Assembly (NCBI RefSeq): GCF_009363275.1
Contig: NZ_CP045324.1
Span: 682,001-746,000 of the forward strand
Length of the DNA: 64,000 bases
DNA from: Marinobacter sp. THAF197a
Lineage (GTDB): Bacteria; Pseudomonadota; Gammaproteobacteria; Pseudomonadales; Oleiphilaceae
Reading direction: 5' to 3'
Shown here piece by piece: positions 30,329 through 38,700 of this stretch. The translations under genes were made by a program, and so were the position numbers. The stretch's first letter is position 1; each line of letters starts with the position of its first letter. The notes beneath the pieces are model-generated. The model was given only the letters and a program-made list of their open reading frames with translations, did no database searches and was not told the DNA's origin.

Positions 30329-30351
30329 GGCTGGGCAACGCAAAGGTTGAT

Positions 30352-30375
30352 GGGCTGCGCCAGCGGGCGCAGCCC
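30352..30375 (+). other. Stable hairpin between gltB and gltD
   Basis: A 10-bp perfect GC-rich stem (30352-30361 with 30366-30375) encloses an AGCG tetraloop and has no T-run. It probably protects or punctuates the gltBD transcript rather than ending it. Confidence 0.6.
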
Positions 30376-30406
30376 CCGTCGAAATTGAGCTGATGAGAGT
30401 AGCAAC

Positions 30407-31825
30407 ATGAAAGAACGTCTCAACAATGACTTTCAGTTTGTGGAAGTTGGGCGGGTAGACCCGAAGAAGGTGCCTGCCAAAAAGCGGAAGAAAGAATTCG
30501 GTGAGATCTATCACCCGTTTACCGAAACCCATGCGGCATCTCAGTCTCACCGCTGCCTGGCTTGCGGTAACCCCTATTGCGAGTGGAAATGCCCGGTACA
30601 CAACTATATTCCGAACTGGCTGAAGCTGGTGTCTGAAGGCAACATCATGAAGGCCGTGGAGTTGTGCCACCAGACTAACTCCCTGCCGGAAGTGTGCGGC
30701 CGGGTGTGCCCACAGGATCGCCTGTGTGAAGGTGCCTGTACCCTGAACGATGGCTACGGCGCGGTAACCATCGGTTCAGTGGAAAAATACATTACCGACA
30801 CGGCCTTCGCGCTGGGTTGGAAGCCTGATATGTCCAATGTGAAATGGACAGACAAAAAAGTGGCCGTTATCGGCGCCGGGCCCGCTGGCCTCGGCTGTGC
30901 CGATATCCTGGTGCGTAATGGCGTCAAGGCGGTGGTTTTCGATCGTTACCCTGAAATTGGCGGTCTGCTGACCTTCGGTATTCCCGAGTTCAAGCTGGAA
31001 AAGTCCGTGATGTCCCGGCGCCGTAAGGTGTTCGAGGAGATGGGCGTGGAATTCCGTCTGAACACCGAGGTGGGTAAAGACGTCCAGGTGAAGAGCATCA
31101 TGGAAGAATTCGACGCGGTGTTCATGGGCATGGGCACCTACACCTACATGAAAGGCGGCTTCCCGGGAGAAGAATTGCCGGGCGTCTATGATGCTCTGCC
31201 GTTCCTGATTTCCAATGTGAATCGCCGTCTTGGGTTCGAGAAAAAAACGACAGACTTCATCGATATGAAGGGCAAGCGCGTGGTGGTGCTGGGTGGTGGT
31301 GATACCGCCATGGACTGCAACCGCACCTCCATTCGTCAGCAGGCGGAGAGCGTCACCTGTGCCTACCGTCGGGATGAAGCCAACATGCCCGGTTCGCGCC
31401 GGGAAGTCGCAAACGCCAAGGAAGAAGGTGTGAAGTTCCTGTTTAACCGGCAGCCTATCGCCATCATCGGTGAAGACCGTGTTGAGGGCGTCAAGGTGGT
31501 GTCTACCCAGCTGGGAGAACCGGACGAAAATGGCCGTCGCCGCCCTGAAGTCGTGCCGGGTAGTGAGGAAGTCATTCCTGCCGATGCGGTACTGGTGGCG
31601 TTTGGTTTCCGGCCGAGCCCCGCTGACTGGTTCGGTGAACACGAGGTGAACACCGATGATTCCGGTCGCGTTGCAGCGCTGGAGGAAGCCGAGTTCCCGT
31701 TCCAGACCAGCAACCCCAAGATCTTTGCCGGTGGCGATATGGTGCGCGGCTCTGATCTGGTGGTCACCGCCATCTGGGAAGGTCGCCAGGCTGCGGAAGG
31801 CATTCTGGACTACCTCGACGTATAA
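30407..31825 (+). CDS. gltD: Glutamate synthase small subunit
   Basis: GltD (472 residues) is the FAD- and NADPH-binding subunit that passes electrons to GltB. The N-terminal cysteine region (CLACGNPYCEWKCP and CGRVCPQDRLCEGAC) carries the Fe-S clusters. KVAVIGAGPAGLGCA is the FAD-binding Rossmann motif, and VVVLGGGDTAMDC is the NADPH-binding one. FAGGDMVRGSDLVVTA closes the second FAD segment. AGAGTAGCAAC precedes the ATG, and a terminator follows the stop. Confidence 0.98.
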   Translation: MKERLNNDFQFVEVGRVDPKKVPAKKRKKEFGEIYHPFTETHAASQSHRCLACGNPYCEWKCPVHNYIPNWLKLVSEGNIMKAVELCHQTNSLPEVCGRVCPQDRLCEGACTLNDGYGAVTIGSVEKYITDTAFALGWKPDMSNVKWTDKKVAVIGAGPAGLGCADILVRNGVKAVVFDRYPEIGGLLTFGIPEFKLEKSVMSRRRKVFEEMGVEFRLNTEVGKDVQVKSIMEEFDAVFMGMGTYTYMKGGFPGEELPGVYDALPFLISNVNRRLGFEKKTTDFIDMKGKRVVVLGGGDTAMDCNRTSIRQQAESVTCAYRRDEANMPGSRREVANAKEEGVKFLFNRQPIAIIGEDRVEGVKVVSTQLGEPDENGRRRPEVVPGSEEVIPADAVLVAFGFRPSPADWFGEHEVNTDDSGRVAALEEAEFPFQTSNPKIFAGGDMVRGSDLVVTAIWEGRQAAEGILDYLDV

Positions 31826-31846
31826 CTCTGAGTTGATCAGAGTCAG

Positions 31847-31880
31847 AAGGGCGGCTTGCTACGGGTAAGCCGCCCTTTTT
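31847..31880 (+). terminator. Intrinsic terminator after gltD
   Basis: AAGGGCGGCTT pairs with the complementary arm ending at about 31877, followed by a T-run. A smaller hairpin lies just before it (31826-31843). Confidence 0.9.
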
Positions 31881-31950
31881 TATTCGTATAAACGGGGTAT
31901 CATTGCTCCCCATTATCTCTGACCATTTACCGACGAGAACGGGATACCAT

Positions 31951-33015
31951 ATGACCGAGCTGAAGAATGACCGCTTCCTGCGCGCCCTGATGCGGCAGCC
32001 TGTAGACCGCACCCCGGTGTGGATGATGCGCCAGGCGGGTCGCTACCTGCCGGAGTACCGCGCAACCCGGGCCAAGGCCGGCGATTTTCTCAGCCTGTGC
32101 AAGAACACGCCGCTGGCCTGTGAAGTTACCCTGCAGCCGCTCGAGCGCTATCCGCTGGACGCTGCCATCCTGTTCTCCGATATTTTGACCATTCCTGATG
32201 CCCTGGGCCTGGGCCTGTATTTCGAAACTGGCGAAGGTCCGAAATTCCGCAAAGTGATTCGCACCGAAGCCGACGTCGACGCCCTGCCGAAGATGAATGC
32301 CGAGTCGGATCTGGACTACGTGATGAACGCCGTCTCCACCATCCGCCGCGAACTCAGCGGCCGGGTGCCGCTGATCGGTTTCTCCGGCAGCCCCTGGACC
32401 CTGGCCACTTACATGATTGAGGGCGGCTCCTCCAAGACTTTCTCCGAAGCCAAGAAGCTGATGTATGGCCAGCCGGAAGTGATGCACCGCTTGCTGGACC
32501 ACTTGGCGGATTCGGTGATTGATTACCTGAACGGTCAGATCAAGGCCGGTGCCCAGGCAGTGCAGATTTTCGATACCTGGGGTGGAGTGCTGAGCAGCTG
32601 GGCCTACGAAGAGTTCTCCCTGCGTTACATGAAGAAGATTGTGGATGGGCTGATTCGTGAAAGCGAAGGCCGCAGGGTGCCGGTGATCGTGTTCACCAAG
32701 AACGGCGGCCAGTGGCTGGAGTCTATTGCTGACTGTGGTGCCGACGCCGTGGGCCTGGACTGGACGACGGACATCGGCAATGCCCGCGCTCGCGTGGGCG
32801 ATAAGGTTGCCCTGCAGGGTAATATGGACCCGGCGATGTTGTACGCACCGAAAGCGCGGATTCGCCAGGAAGTGGCGGATATCCTGAAGCGGTATGGCTC
32901 GGGTTCCGGGCATATCTTCAACCTGGGGCATGGTATAACGCCGGATGTGGATCCGGAGCATGCTGGGGCGTTCATTGAGGCGGTTGTTGAGCTTAGCGGG
33001 CAGTATCACAAATAG
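31951..33015 (+). CDS. hemE: Uroporphyrinogen decarboxylase
   Basis: HemE (354 residues) decarboxylates the four acetate side chains of uroporphyrinogen III in heme synthesis. Signatures are PVWMMRQAGRYLPEYR near the N-terminus, the catalytic-loop ILFSDILTIPDALG, and GFSGSPWTLATYMIEGG. The ATG at 31951 (MTELKNDRFLRALM) matches family starts; an upstream in-frame ATG at 31903 adds 16 residues unlike the family. A possible -10 (TATCAT) lies at 31897-31902, just after the gltD terminator. Confidence 0.96.
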   Translation: MTELKNDRFLRALMRQPVDRTPVWMMRQAGRYLPEYRATRAKAGDFLSLCKNTPLACEVTLQPLERYPLDAAILFSDILTIPDALGLGLYFETGEGPKFRKVIRTEADVDALPKMNAESDLDYVMNAVSTIRRELSGRVPLIGFSGSPWTLATYMIEGGSSKTFSEAKKLMYGQPEVMHRLLDHLADSVIDYLNGQIKAGAQAVQIFDTWGGVLSSWAYEEFSLRYMKKIVDGLIRESEGRRVPVIVFTKNGGQWLESIADCGADAVGLDWTTDIGNARARVGDKVALQGNMDPAMLYAPKARIRQEVADILKRYGSGSGHIFNLGHGITPDVDPEHAGAFIEAVVELSGQYHK

Positions 33016-33063
33016 GTTCGAGTTTGTGCTTTGCTTACTCCTAGCCTGCGGGCTGTGGAGTAG

Positions 33064-33173
33064 GCAGGGTGGCGATAGGGCCTCCAAAAAAACGCTACGA
33101 GCTCATCCCTGAGCGCTTCGCTCCGGCCATCCATGGTCTCCGAGATTTTTTGGAGGCCCTATCGCCACCCTGC
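33064..33173 (+). repeat. Dispersed core-and-arms palindromic element, copy B
   Basis: Perfect 28-bp inverted arms (33064-33091 and 33146-33173) enclose a 54-base core (33092-33145). The core is almost the same as the reverse complement of copy C. It contains GCTCA/TGAGC around a TCCC loop (33106-33109) and GGCCA/TGGTC around a TCCA loop (33130-33133). The arm sequence is unrelated to those of copies A and D. It lies between hemE and the pilZ gene. Confidence 0.88.
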
Positions 33174-33301
33174 AGTCCAACGTTTCGGGAATATCTTAAG
33201 CCCTCGGGAGCGAAGCTCTCGTTAACCACTCCACGCTGTACTCCCTTTTATGTCCGGTCTATAGTCATAGAGAGTAATGACCGTCGAGCCGGAGCTGCCC
33301 C

Positions 33302-33670
33302 TTGTCTATCAAAACTTCCGAAAAACGCCGTTTCCATCGAATCAGTTTCGATGCGCCCTGTGAGCTGCATTGTCAGGATCAGGTGTGGTCAACCGAGGTG
33401 TTGGATATTTCCCTGAAGGGCGTTTTGGTCCAGCGGCCGGAAGGTTGGAAGGTTCCGCTGAACAAGCCTTGTGAGGTGGTGATTCACCTGAATGAGCATG
33501 AAGCCGCGATTGTGATGGCGGTGGAGTTGAAGCACGTGGAGGATCATCGGCTGGGATTTCGGTGTCAGTATATTGATCTTGAAAGTGCCACGCATTTGAA
33601 GCGGCTGGTTGAGTTAAATCTTGGGGATCAGGCGCTGTTGGAGCGGGAGTTTGCGCATCTGATTGACTGA
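33302..33670 (+). CDS. Small PilZ domain protein
   Basis: This 122-residue single-domain protein has the c-di-GMP-binding signature of PilZ: RRFHR (RxxxR) near residue 9 and DISLKG (DxSxxG) near residue 37, followed by the six-stranded barrel pattern. It may sense c-di-GMP and affect motility, surface attachment or pili; the target is not evident. Translation starts at TTG (33302), supported by GGAG upstream and the absence of any ATG before the motif. The gene stands alone, bracketed by two inverted copies (B and C) of the palindromic element. Confidence 0.88.
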   Translation: MSIKTSEKRRFHRISFDAPCELHCQDQVWSTEVLDISLKGVLVQRPEGWKVPLNKPCEVVIHLNEHEAAIVMAVELKHVEDHRLGFRCQYIDLESATHLKRLVELNLGDQALLEREFAHLID

Positions 33671-33724
33671 TGCGGATGTGTTTGCATTTCTCTGTTGGAT
33701 TAGCGGTTTGCACGACTGATAGAG

Positions 33725-33836
33725 AGGGTGGTGTTGGGTGACCTTTCAAAAAATCTCGTAGGCCATGGATGGCCGGAGCGAAGCGCACAGGGATGTGCTC
33801 GTAGCGTTTTTTTGAAAGGTCACCCAACACCGCCCT
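33725..33836 (-). repeat. Dispersed core-and-arms palindromic element, copy C
   Basis: Inverted arms of 29 bp (33725-33753 and 33808-33836; one T/G pair) enclose a 54-base core (33754-33807) that runs opposite to copy B. Its first inner stem is GCACA/TGTGC where copy B has GCTCA/TGAGC, a compensatory swap with the TCCC loop unchanged. It lies between the convergent ends of pilZ and radA. Confidence 0.88.
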
Positions 33837-33869
33837 AACTCCAAGCCTGGGAAGGCTGGGTGCTAGAGC

Positions 33870-35246
33870 CTAAAGTTCCTCTAAAGCCGAAAGAGCATCA
33901 GAAAGCTTGGTCACCGGAATGACCTTCATGCCTTCCACAGGCTTGCGCGGAACGTTAGCCTTGGGAACCAAAGCCCGAGTGAAGCCGTGCTTGGCTGCCT
34001 CGTATATCCGCTCCTGGCCATTCGGCACCGGCCGGATCTCACCGGACAGGCCCACTTCTCCGAAAATCACCAGATCCTGCGGCAACGCCCGATTCCGGAA
34101 CGACGACACCACCGCCGACAACAAGGCAAGGTCCGCACTGGTTTCATTGACCTTCACACCCGCCACCACGTTAACGAACACATCCTGATCGGCTACATGC
34201 ATACCGCCATGACGATGCAACACCGCGAGAAGCATCGCCAACCGGTTCTGGTCGGTACCCACGGCCACACGGCGCGGATAGCTGCCCTGGGCCATATCCA
34301 CCAAAGCCTGGATTTCCACCAACATCGGCCTGGTGCCCTCCCAGACCACCATCACCACACTGCCGGGAGCAGCTTCCTCTCCCCGGTTCAGGAAAATGGC
34401 GCTGGGGTTTTTCACTTCCTTCAGGCCCTGTTCCAGCATGGCAAACACGCCCAGCTCATTCACTGCACCAAAGCGGTTTTTGATGCCCCGTAGGGTGCGG
34501 TAGCGGCTGTCGCTGGAGCCTTCGAGCAGGATGGAGCAGTCGATCATGTGCTCCAGCACCTTCGGGCCGGCCAGGCTGCCGTCTTTGGTGACGTGGCCAA
34601 CCAGCAGCAAAATCGTGCCGGTTTGCTTGGCAAAGCGGGTGAGGAAAGCGGCGCTCTCCCGCACCTGGGAGACTGAACCTGGGGCGGATTCGATATCGGC
34701 CACGTGCATCACCTGGATACTGTCGATCACCAGAATGCGGGGCTTTTCCATTTCCGCCACCTGCATCAGCCGCTCCACGGACGTTTCCGAGAGCATTTTC
34801 AGGTCTTTGGTGGGTAATCCCAACCGTTTGGCGCGCATGGCCACCTGTTGCAGGGATTCCTCACCGGTGACGTAAAGCGCCGGGTGCTGCTCGGCTAGTT
34901 GGCAAACCGCCTGGAGCAGCAGGGTGCTTTTGCCCGCGCCGGGGTGCCCGCCCATCAACACTGCGGAGCCCTCCACCAGACCGCCGCCCAGCACCCGGTC
35001 GAACTCCTGCATGCCGGTGCTGATGCGGGCCTGCTCGGCCAAGCTGACTTCGTCCAGGCTTTTGACCTCGGATAGGCTGCCTGCGTAGCCCTCAAACCGG
35101 GCGCTGCGTGCACCCTTGCCGGGGCTGGAAACGCCGCGTACTTCGCTGATGGTGTTCCAGGCCTGGCAGGCCGTGCACTGGCCCTGCCACTTGGAGTAAT
35201 CCGCACCGCACTCGGTGCATACAAAGGCGGTTTTGGCTTTGGCCAT
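33870..35246 (-). CDS. radA: DNA repair protein RadA
   Basis: RadA (458 residues; also called Sms) promotes branch migration during recombinational repair. A C4 zinc finger opens the protein (CTECGADYSKWQGQCTAC). The RecA-like ATPase has Walker A GGHPGAGKST and the RadA-specific KNRFG motif (GIKNRFGAVNELG). The C-terminal Lon-protease-like domain covers about residues 280-458. Convergent with pilZ; ettA lies upstream on the same strand. Confidence 0.97.
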   Translation of the reverse strand: MAKAKTAFVCTECGADYSKWQGQCTACQAWNTISEVRGVSSPGKGARSARFEGYAGSLSEVKSLDEVSLAEQARISTGMQEFDRVLGGGLVEGSAVLMGGHPGAGKSTLLLQAVCQLAEQHPALYVTGEESLQQVAMRAKRLGLPTKDLKMLSETSVERLMQVAEMEKPRILVIDSIQVMHVADIESAPGSVSQVRESAAFLTRFAKQTGTILLLVGHVTKDGSLAGPKVLEHMIDCSILLEGSSDSRYRTLRGIKNRFGAVNELGVFAMLEQGLKEVKNPSAIFLNRGEEAAPGSVVMVVWEGTRPMLVEIQALVDMAQGSYPRRVAVGTDQNRLAMLLAVLHRHGGMHVADQDVFVNVVAGVKVNETSADLALLSAVVSSFRNRALPQDLVIFGEVGLSGEIRPVPNGQERIYEAAKHGFTRALVPKANVPRKPVEGMKVIPVTKLSDALSALEEL

Positions 35247-35285
35247 GGCAGAATTCCGTATCGGGCAAATCGGGGCGGGAGGAGC

Positions 35286-35305
35286 GAGCCGGCAAACGCC
35301 GGCTC
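35286..35305. other. Hairpin between ettA and radA
   Basis: An 8-bp stem GAGCCGGC/GCCGGCTC with AAAC loop lies 11 bases after the ettA stop on the minus strand. It has no T-run, so it is a weak terminator or RNA 3'-end stabiliser. Confidence 0.5.
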
Positions 35306-35315
35306 AGTACCACAG

Positions 35316-36977
35316 TTACGCCAGCTTCTTGTACTTCATGCGCTTGGGCTGCATGGCAGATTCCCCTTTGCGCTTCTTGAAGTCGGCGTCGTAATCGGTG
35401 AAGTTGCCTTCAAAGTACACCACCTCACCGTCATCCTCGAACGCCAGAATGTGGCTGGCCACACGGTCCAGGAACCAGCGATCGTGCGAGATGATCAGAG
35501 CGGAGCCGGGGAAGTTCAGAATGGCTTCTTCCAGTGCGCGCAGGGTTTCCACGTCCAGATCGTTGGTGGGTTCGTCCAGCAGCAACACGTTGCCGCCTTG
35601 CTTTAGCAGCTTGGCCAGGTGCAGGCGGTTACGCTCACCACCGGAGAGATCGCCTACCCGCTTTTGCTGGTCGGTGCCCTTGAAATTGAAGCGGCCCACA
35701 TAAGCGCGGGAAGGTGTTTCGTAGTTGCCAACCTTGATGATGTCGTTGCCGTCGGACAGCTCTTCCCACACGGTTTTACTGCCGTCCAGGTCGCGCATCT
35801 GATCCACGTAAGCGAGCTCAACGGTTTCGCCCACGGTAATAGTGCCGGAGTTTGGTTGGTCCATGCCGGCAATCATCTTGAACAGCGTGGATTTACCGGC
35901 ACCGTTACCACCGATGATGCCGACAATGGCCCCGGGCGGCACGCTGAACGATACGTTTTCGTATAACAGGCGGTCGTCAAAGGCCTTGCTGATGCCTTCC
36001 ACTTCGATCACCTTGCCGCCCAGGCGAGGTCCGGGCGGGATGTACAGTTCGTTGGTTTCGTTACGTTTCTGGAACTCCTGAGAGCTCATCTCCTCAAAGC
36101 GGGCCAGACGGGCCTTGCTCTTGGACTGGCGGCCCTTGGCGTTGGAGCGCACCCACTCAAGCTCCTGCTTGATGGCTTTCTGGTGCGAGGCTTCCTGCTT
36201 GGATTCCATTTCCAGGCGTTTTTCTTTGTTCTCCAGCCACTGGCTGTAATTGCCCTCGAACGGGATGCCGTGGCCACGGTCCAGTTCCAGAATCCAGCCG
36301 GCGACGTTGTCGAGGAAGTAACGGTCGTGGGTGATGGCGACCACAGTGCCGTCGTAATCGTGCAGGAAGCGCTCCAGCCAGGCCACGGACTCCGCGTCCA
36401 GGTGGTTGGTCGGCTCGTCCAGCAGCAGCATGTCCGGGCCAGACAGCAGCAGGCGGCACAGGGCCACACGGCGGCGCTCGCCCCCGGACAGCACTTTGAC
36501 TTTCTGATCCCAGGCTGGCAGGCGCAGCGCATCGGCGGCCACTTCCATCTTGCGTTCGATATCGTGCCCGTCCGTGGCCTGGATGATGGCTTCCAGTTCG
36601 CCCTGTTTCTTGGCCAGGGCGTCGAAATCGGCATCCGGCTCTGCGTACGCGGCGTATACCTGGTCCAGTTCGGCCAGGGCGTTGTGCACGTGGGCAACGG
36701 ACTCGTCGACGATTTCCTTGACGGTTTTTTCTTCGTCCAGCTCCGGCTCCTGGGGCAGGTAGCCGACATTGATGCCGGGCTGGGGCCGGGCTTCGCCGAT
36801 GTAATCCTGGTCGACACCCGCCATAATACGGAGCAGGGTGGATTTACCGGAGCCGTTCAGGCCCAGCACGCCGATTTTGGCGCCCGGGAAGAAGCTCAGG
36901 GAAATGTCTTTCAGAATCTCCCGCTTGGGTGGTACCACCTTGCCCACGCGGTTCATGGTGTATACGTACTGGGCCAT
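35316..36977 (-). CDS. ettA: Energy-dependent translational throttle protein EttA (ABC-F)
   Basis: EttA (553 residues) is an ABC-F ATPase that binds the ribosomal E site and regulates entry into elongation according to ATP/ADP levels. Two ABC cassettes are present: Walker A GLNGSGKST with signature LSGGERRRVAL, and GGNGAGKST with LSGGERNRLHL, each with LLLDEPTN. The arm and linker lie within and between the cassettes. The start MAQYVYTMNRVGKVVPPKR at 36977 matches the family and has AAGGA upstream; the 31-residue extension to 37070 runs into repeat copy D and is not real. Confidence 0.96.
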   Translation of the reverse strand: MAQYVYTMNRVGKVVPPKREILKDISLSFFPGAKIGVLGLNGSGKSTLLRIMAGVDQDYIGEARPQPGINVGYLPQEPELDEEKTVKEIVDESVAHVHNALAELDQVYAAYAEPDADFDALAKKQGELEAIIQATDGHDIERKMEVAADALRLPAWDQKVKVLSGGERRRVALCRLLLSGPDMLLLDEPTNHLDAESVAWLERFLHDYDGTVVAITHDRYFLDNVAGWILELDRGHGIPFEGNYSQWLENKEKRLEMESKQEASHQKAIKQELEWVRSNAKGRQSKSKARLARFEEMSSQEFQKRNETNELYIPPGPRLGGKVIEVEGISKAFDDRLLYENVSFSVPPGAIVGIIGGNGAGKSTLFKMIAGMDQPNSGTITVGETVELAYVDQMRDLDGSKTVWEELSDGNDIIKVGNYETPSRAYVGRFNFKGTDQQKRVGDLSGGERNRLHLAKLLKQGGNVLLLDEPTNDLDVETLRALEEAILNFPGSALIISHDRWFLDRVASHILAFEDDGEVVYFEGNFTDYDADFKKRKGESAMQPKRMKYKKLA

Positions 36978-37373
36978 ATTGGCAGAATCCTTATCCGAAA
37001 TTCGCGTAGATAACAGAAAACACGACCGGTGTCTGGCTGAGGCCTTCGGGGTGGGCGATTCGGGATCCACAAAAACAGGGATGTTTTTGTGGAGCGTACA
37101 GGGACGTATTCACAGCGTATCCCGAATCGCCCACCCCGAAGGCCGTCACTGCCAAAGTCGACACCTTTGAATGTTGATCGGCTAAGGTATCTAAACCTAT
37201 CCGGGATAGCAATTGAGCGAAAACCGGGATCCTCGATGTGCCGGTATCTGCGGACGGCATAAAGGATGATTTTTAACCCGCTTTCGGGATAGAATAGCGG
37301 CCCAATTTTTCAGGGGTTACGGCATGCACAGAGGCAGCGCCGGGCCAGCCATACAGACAGGGGCAGCACATCC
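36978..37373. other. Divergent ettA-glyA intergenic region
   Basis: These 396 bases hold repeat copy D (37041-37144) next to the ettA side and otherwise no gene. Near glyA a possible -10 (TAGAAT, about 37290) is present without a good -35. I see no riboswitch-like structure. Confidence 0.6.
37041..37144 (-). repeat. Dispersed core-and-arms palindromic element, copy D (variant second hairpin)
   Basis: Perfect 26-bp arms (37041-37066 and 37119-37144) enclose a 52-base core. On the minus strand, core bases 37118-37092 are identical to 5997-6023 of copy A. The second hairpin is different: an 11-bp stem (37067-37077 with 37082-37092) closing a TCCC loop replaces the CCATCCATGG hairpin of the other copies. 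It lies in a divergent promoter region, so termination cannot be its only role. Confidence 0.85.
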
Positions 37374-38627
37374 ATGTTTAATCGTGATATGAAAATCGCC
37401 GGTTTCGATGACGAACTTTGGAACGCCATGCAGGCGGAAGAGAAGCGTCAGGAAGCGCACATCGAACTGATCGCGTCTGAAAACTACACCAGCCCGCGGG
37501 TGATGGAAGCCCAGGGCAGTGTGCTGACCAACAAGTACGCCGAAGGTTATCCCGGCAAGCGTTACTACGGCGGCTGTGAGTTTGTCGACATTGCTGAAGA
37601 CCTGGCCATCGCCCGTGCCAAGGAACTGTTCGGTGCTGCCTACGCCAACGTTCAGCCTCACTCCGGCTCCCAGGCCAACTCTGCCGTGTTCATGGCCCTG
37701 CTCAAGCCCGGCGATACCGTTCTGGGCATGAGCCTGGCCCACGGTGGCCACCTGACCCACGGTGCCAGCGTCAACTTCTCTGGCAAGATCTATAACGCCG
37801 TTCAGTACGGTATCAACACCGACACCGGCTTGCTGGACTACGACGAAATCGAGGCGCTGGCGGTTGAGCACAAGCCGAAGATGATCATTGCCGGCTTCTC
37901 AGCCTACTCCCAGGAACTGGACTTTGCCCGCTTCCGTGCCATCGCCGACAAGGTTGGCGCCTACCTGTTTGTGGACATGGCTCATGTGGCTGGCCTGGTT
38001 GCTGCTGGCGTGTATCCGGACCCGGTGCCACACGCCCACGTGGTTGCAACCACCACTCACAAAACCCTGCGCGGCCCCCGTGGTGGCCTGATCCTGGCCT
38101 GTGATGATGAAGATCTGCAGAAGAAACTGAATTCTGCCGTCTTCCCCGGCGGTCAGGGTGGCCCGCTGATGCACGTGATTGCAGCCAAGGCCGTGTGCTT
38201 CAAAGAAGCCATGAGCGACGAGTTCAAGGCTTACCAGCAGCAAGTGGTGAAGAACGCTGCGGCCATGGCCGAAGTGTTTGTTGCGCGTGGCTTTGACGTG
38301 GTTTCCGGTGGCACCAAGAACCACCTGTTTCTGGTCAGTCTGATCAAGCAGGACATCACTGGTAAAGACGCCGATGCCGCGCTTGGCAAAGCGCACATCA
38401 CCGTGAACAAGAACGCTGTCCCGAATGACCCGCGCTCGCCGTTTGTGACTTCTGGCCTGCGCATTGGTACCCCCGCAGTCACCACCCGTGGTTTCAAGGA
38501 AGGGGAGTGTCGTGATCTGGCTGGCTGGATGTGTGACATCCTGGACAACCTTGAAGACGAAGCAACCATCAGCCGTGTGCGTGAGCAGGTAGAAGCGGTG
38601 TGTGCCCGCTTCCCGGTCTATGGCTAA
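37374..38627 (+). CDS. glyA: Serine hydroxymethyltransferase
   Basis: GlyA (417 residues) interconverts serine and glycine with tetrahydrofolate, using pyridoxal phosphate. HIELIASENYTSPRVMEAQGS opens the fold, YYGGCEFVD and QPHSGSQANSAV bind cofactor and folate, and the PLP lysine lies in VATTTHKTLRGPRGG. Length is typical. The start MFNRDMKIAGFDDELW is the family form. Confidence 0.97.
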   Translation: MFNRDMKIAGFDDELWNAMQAEEKRQEAHIELIASENYTSPRVMEAQGSVLTNKYAEGYPGKRYYGGCEFVDIAEDLAIARAKELFGAAYANVQPHSGSQANSAVFMALLKPGDTVLGMSLAHGGHLTHGASVNFSGKIYNAVQYGINTDTGLLDYDEIEALAVEHKPKMIIAGFSAYSQELDFARFRAIADKVGAYLFVDMAHVAGLVAAGVYPDPVPHAHVVATTTHKTLRGPRGGLILACDDEDLQKKLNSAVFPGGQGGPLMHVIAAKAVCFKEAMSDEFKAYQQQVVKNAAAMAEVFVARGFDVVSGGTKNHLFLVSLIKQDITGKDADAALGKAHITVNKNAVPNDPRSPFVTSGLRIGTPAVTTRGFKEGECRDLAGWMCDILDNLEDEATISRVREQVEAVCARFPVYG

Positions 38628-38700
38628 GTGATAGCGTAACAAGACTGCCCGGGCGTTCTTGACGGAGCCCCGGGTTCTTCCTTTCCGGAGCATCTGAATT

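Noticed and set aside
33725..33836. Copy C as a simple bidirectional terminator for pilZ and radA
   Set aside because: The T-runs lie inside the arms next to the core, not after the stem, and similar elements occur where no terminator is needed (copy D). It may still stop transcription, but this does not explain the conserved core.
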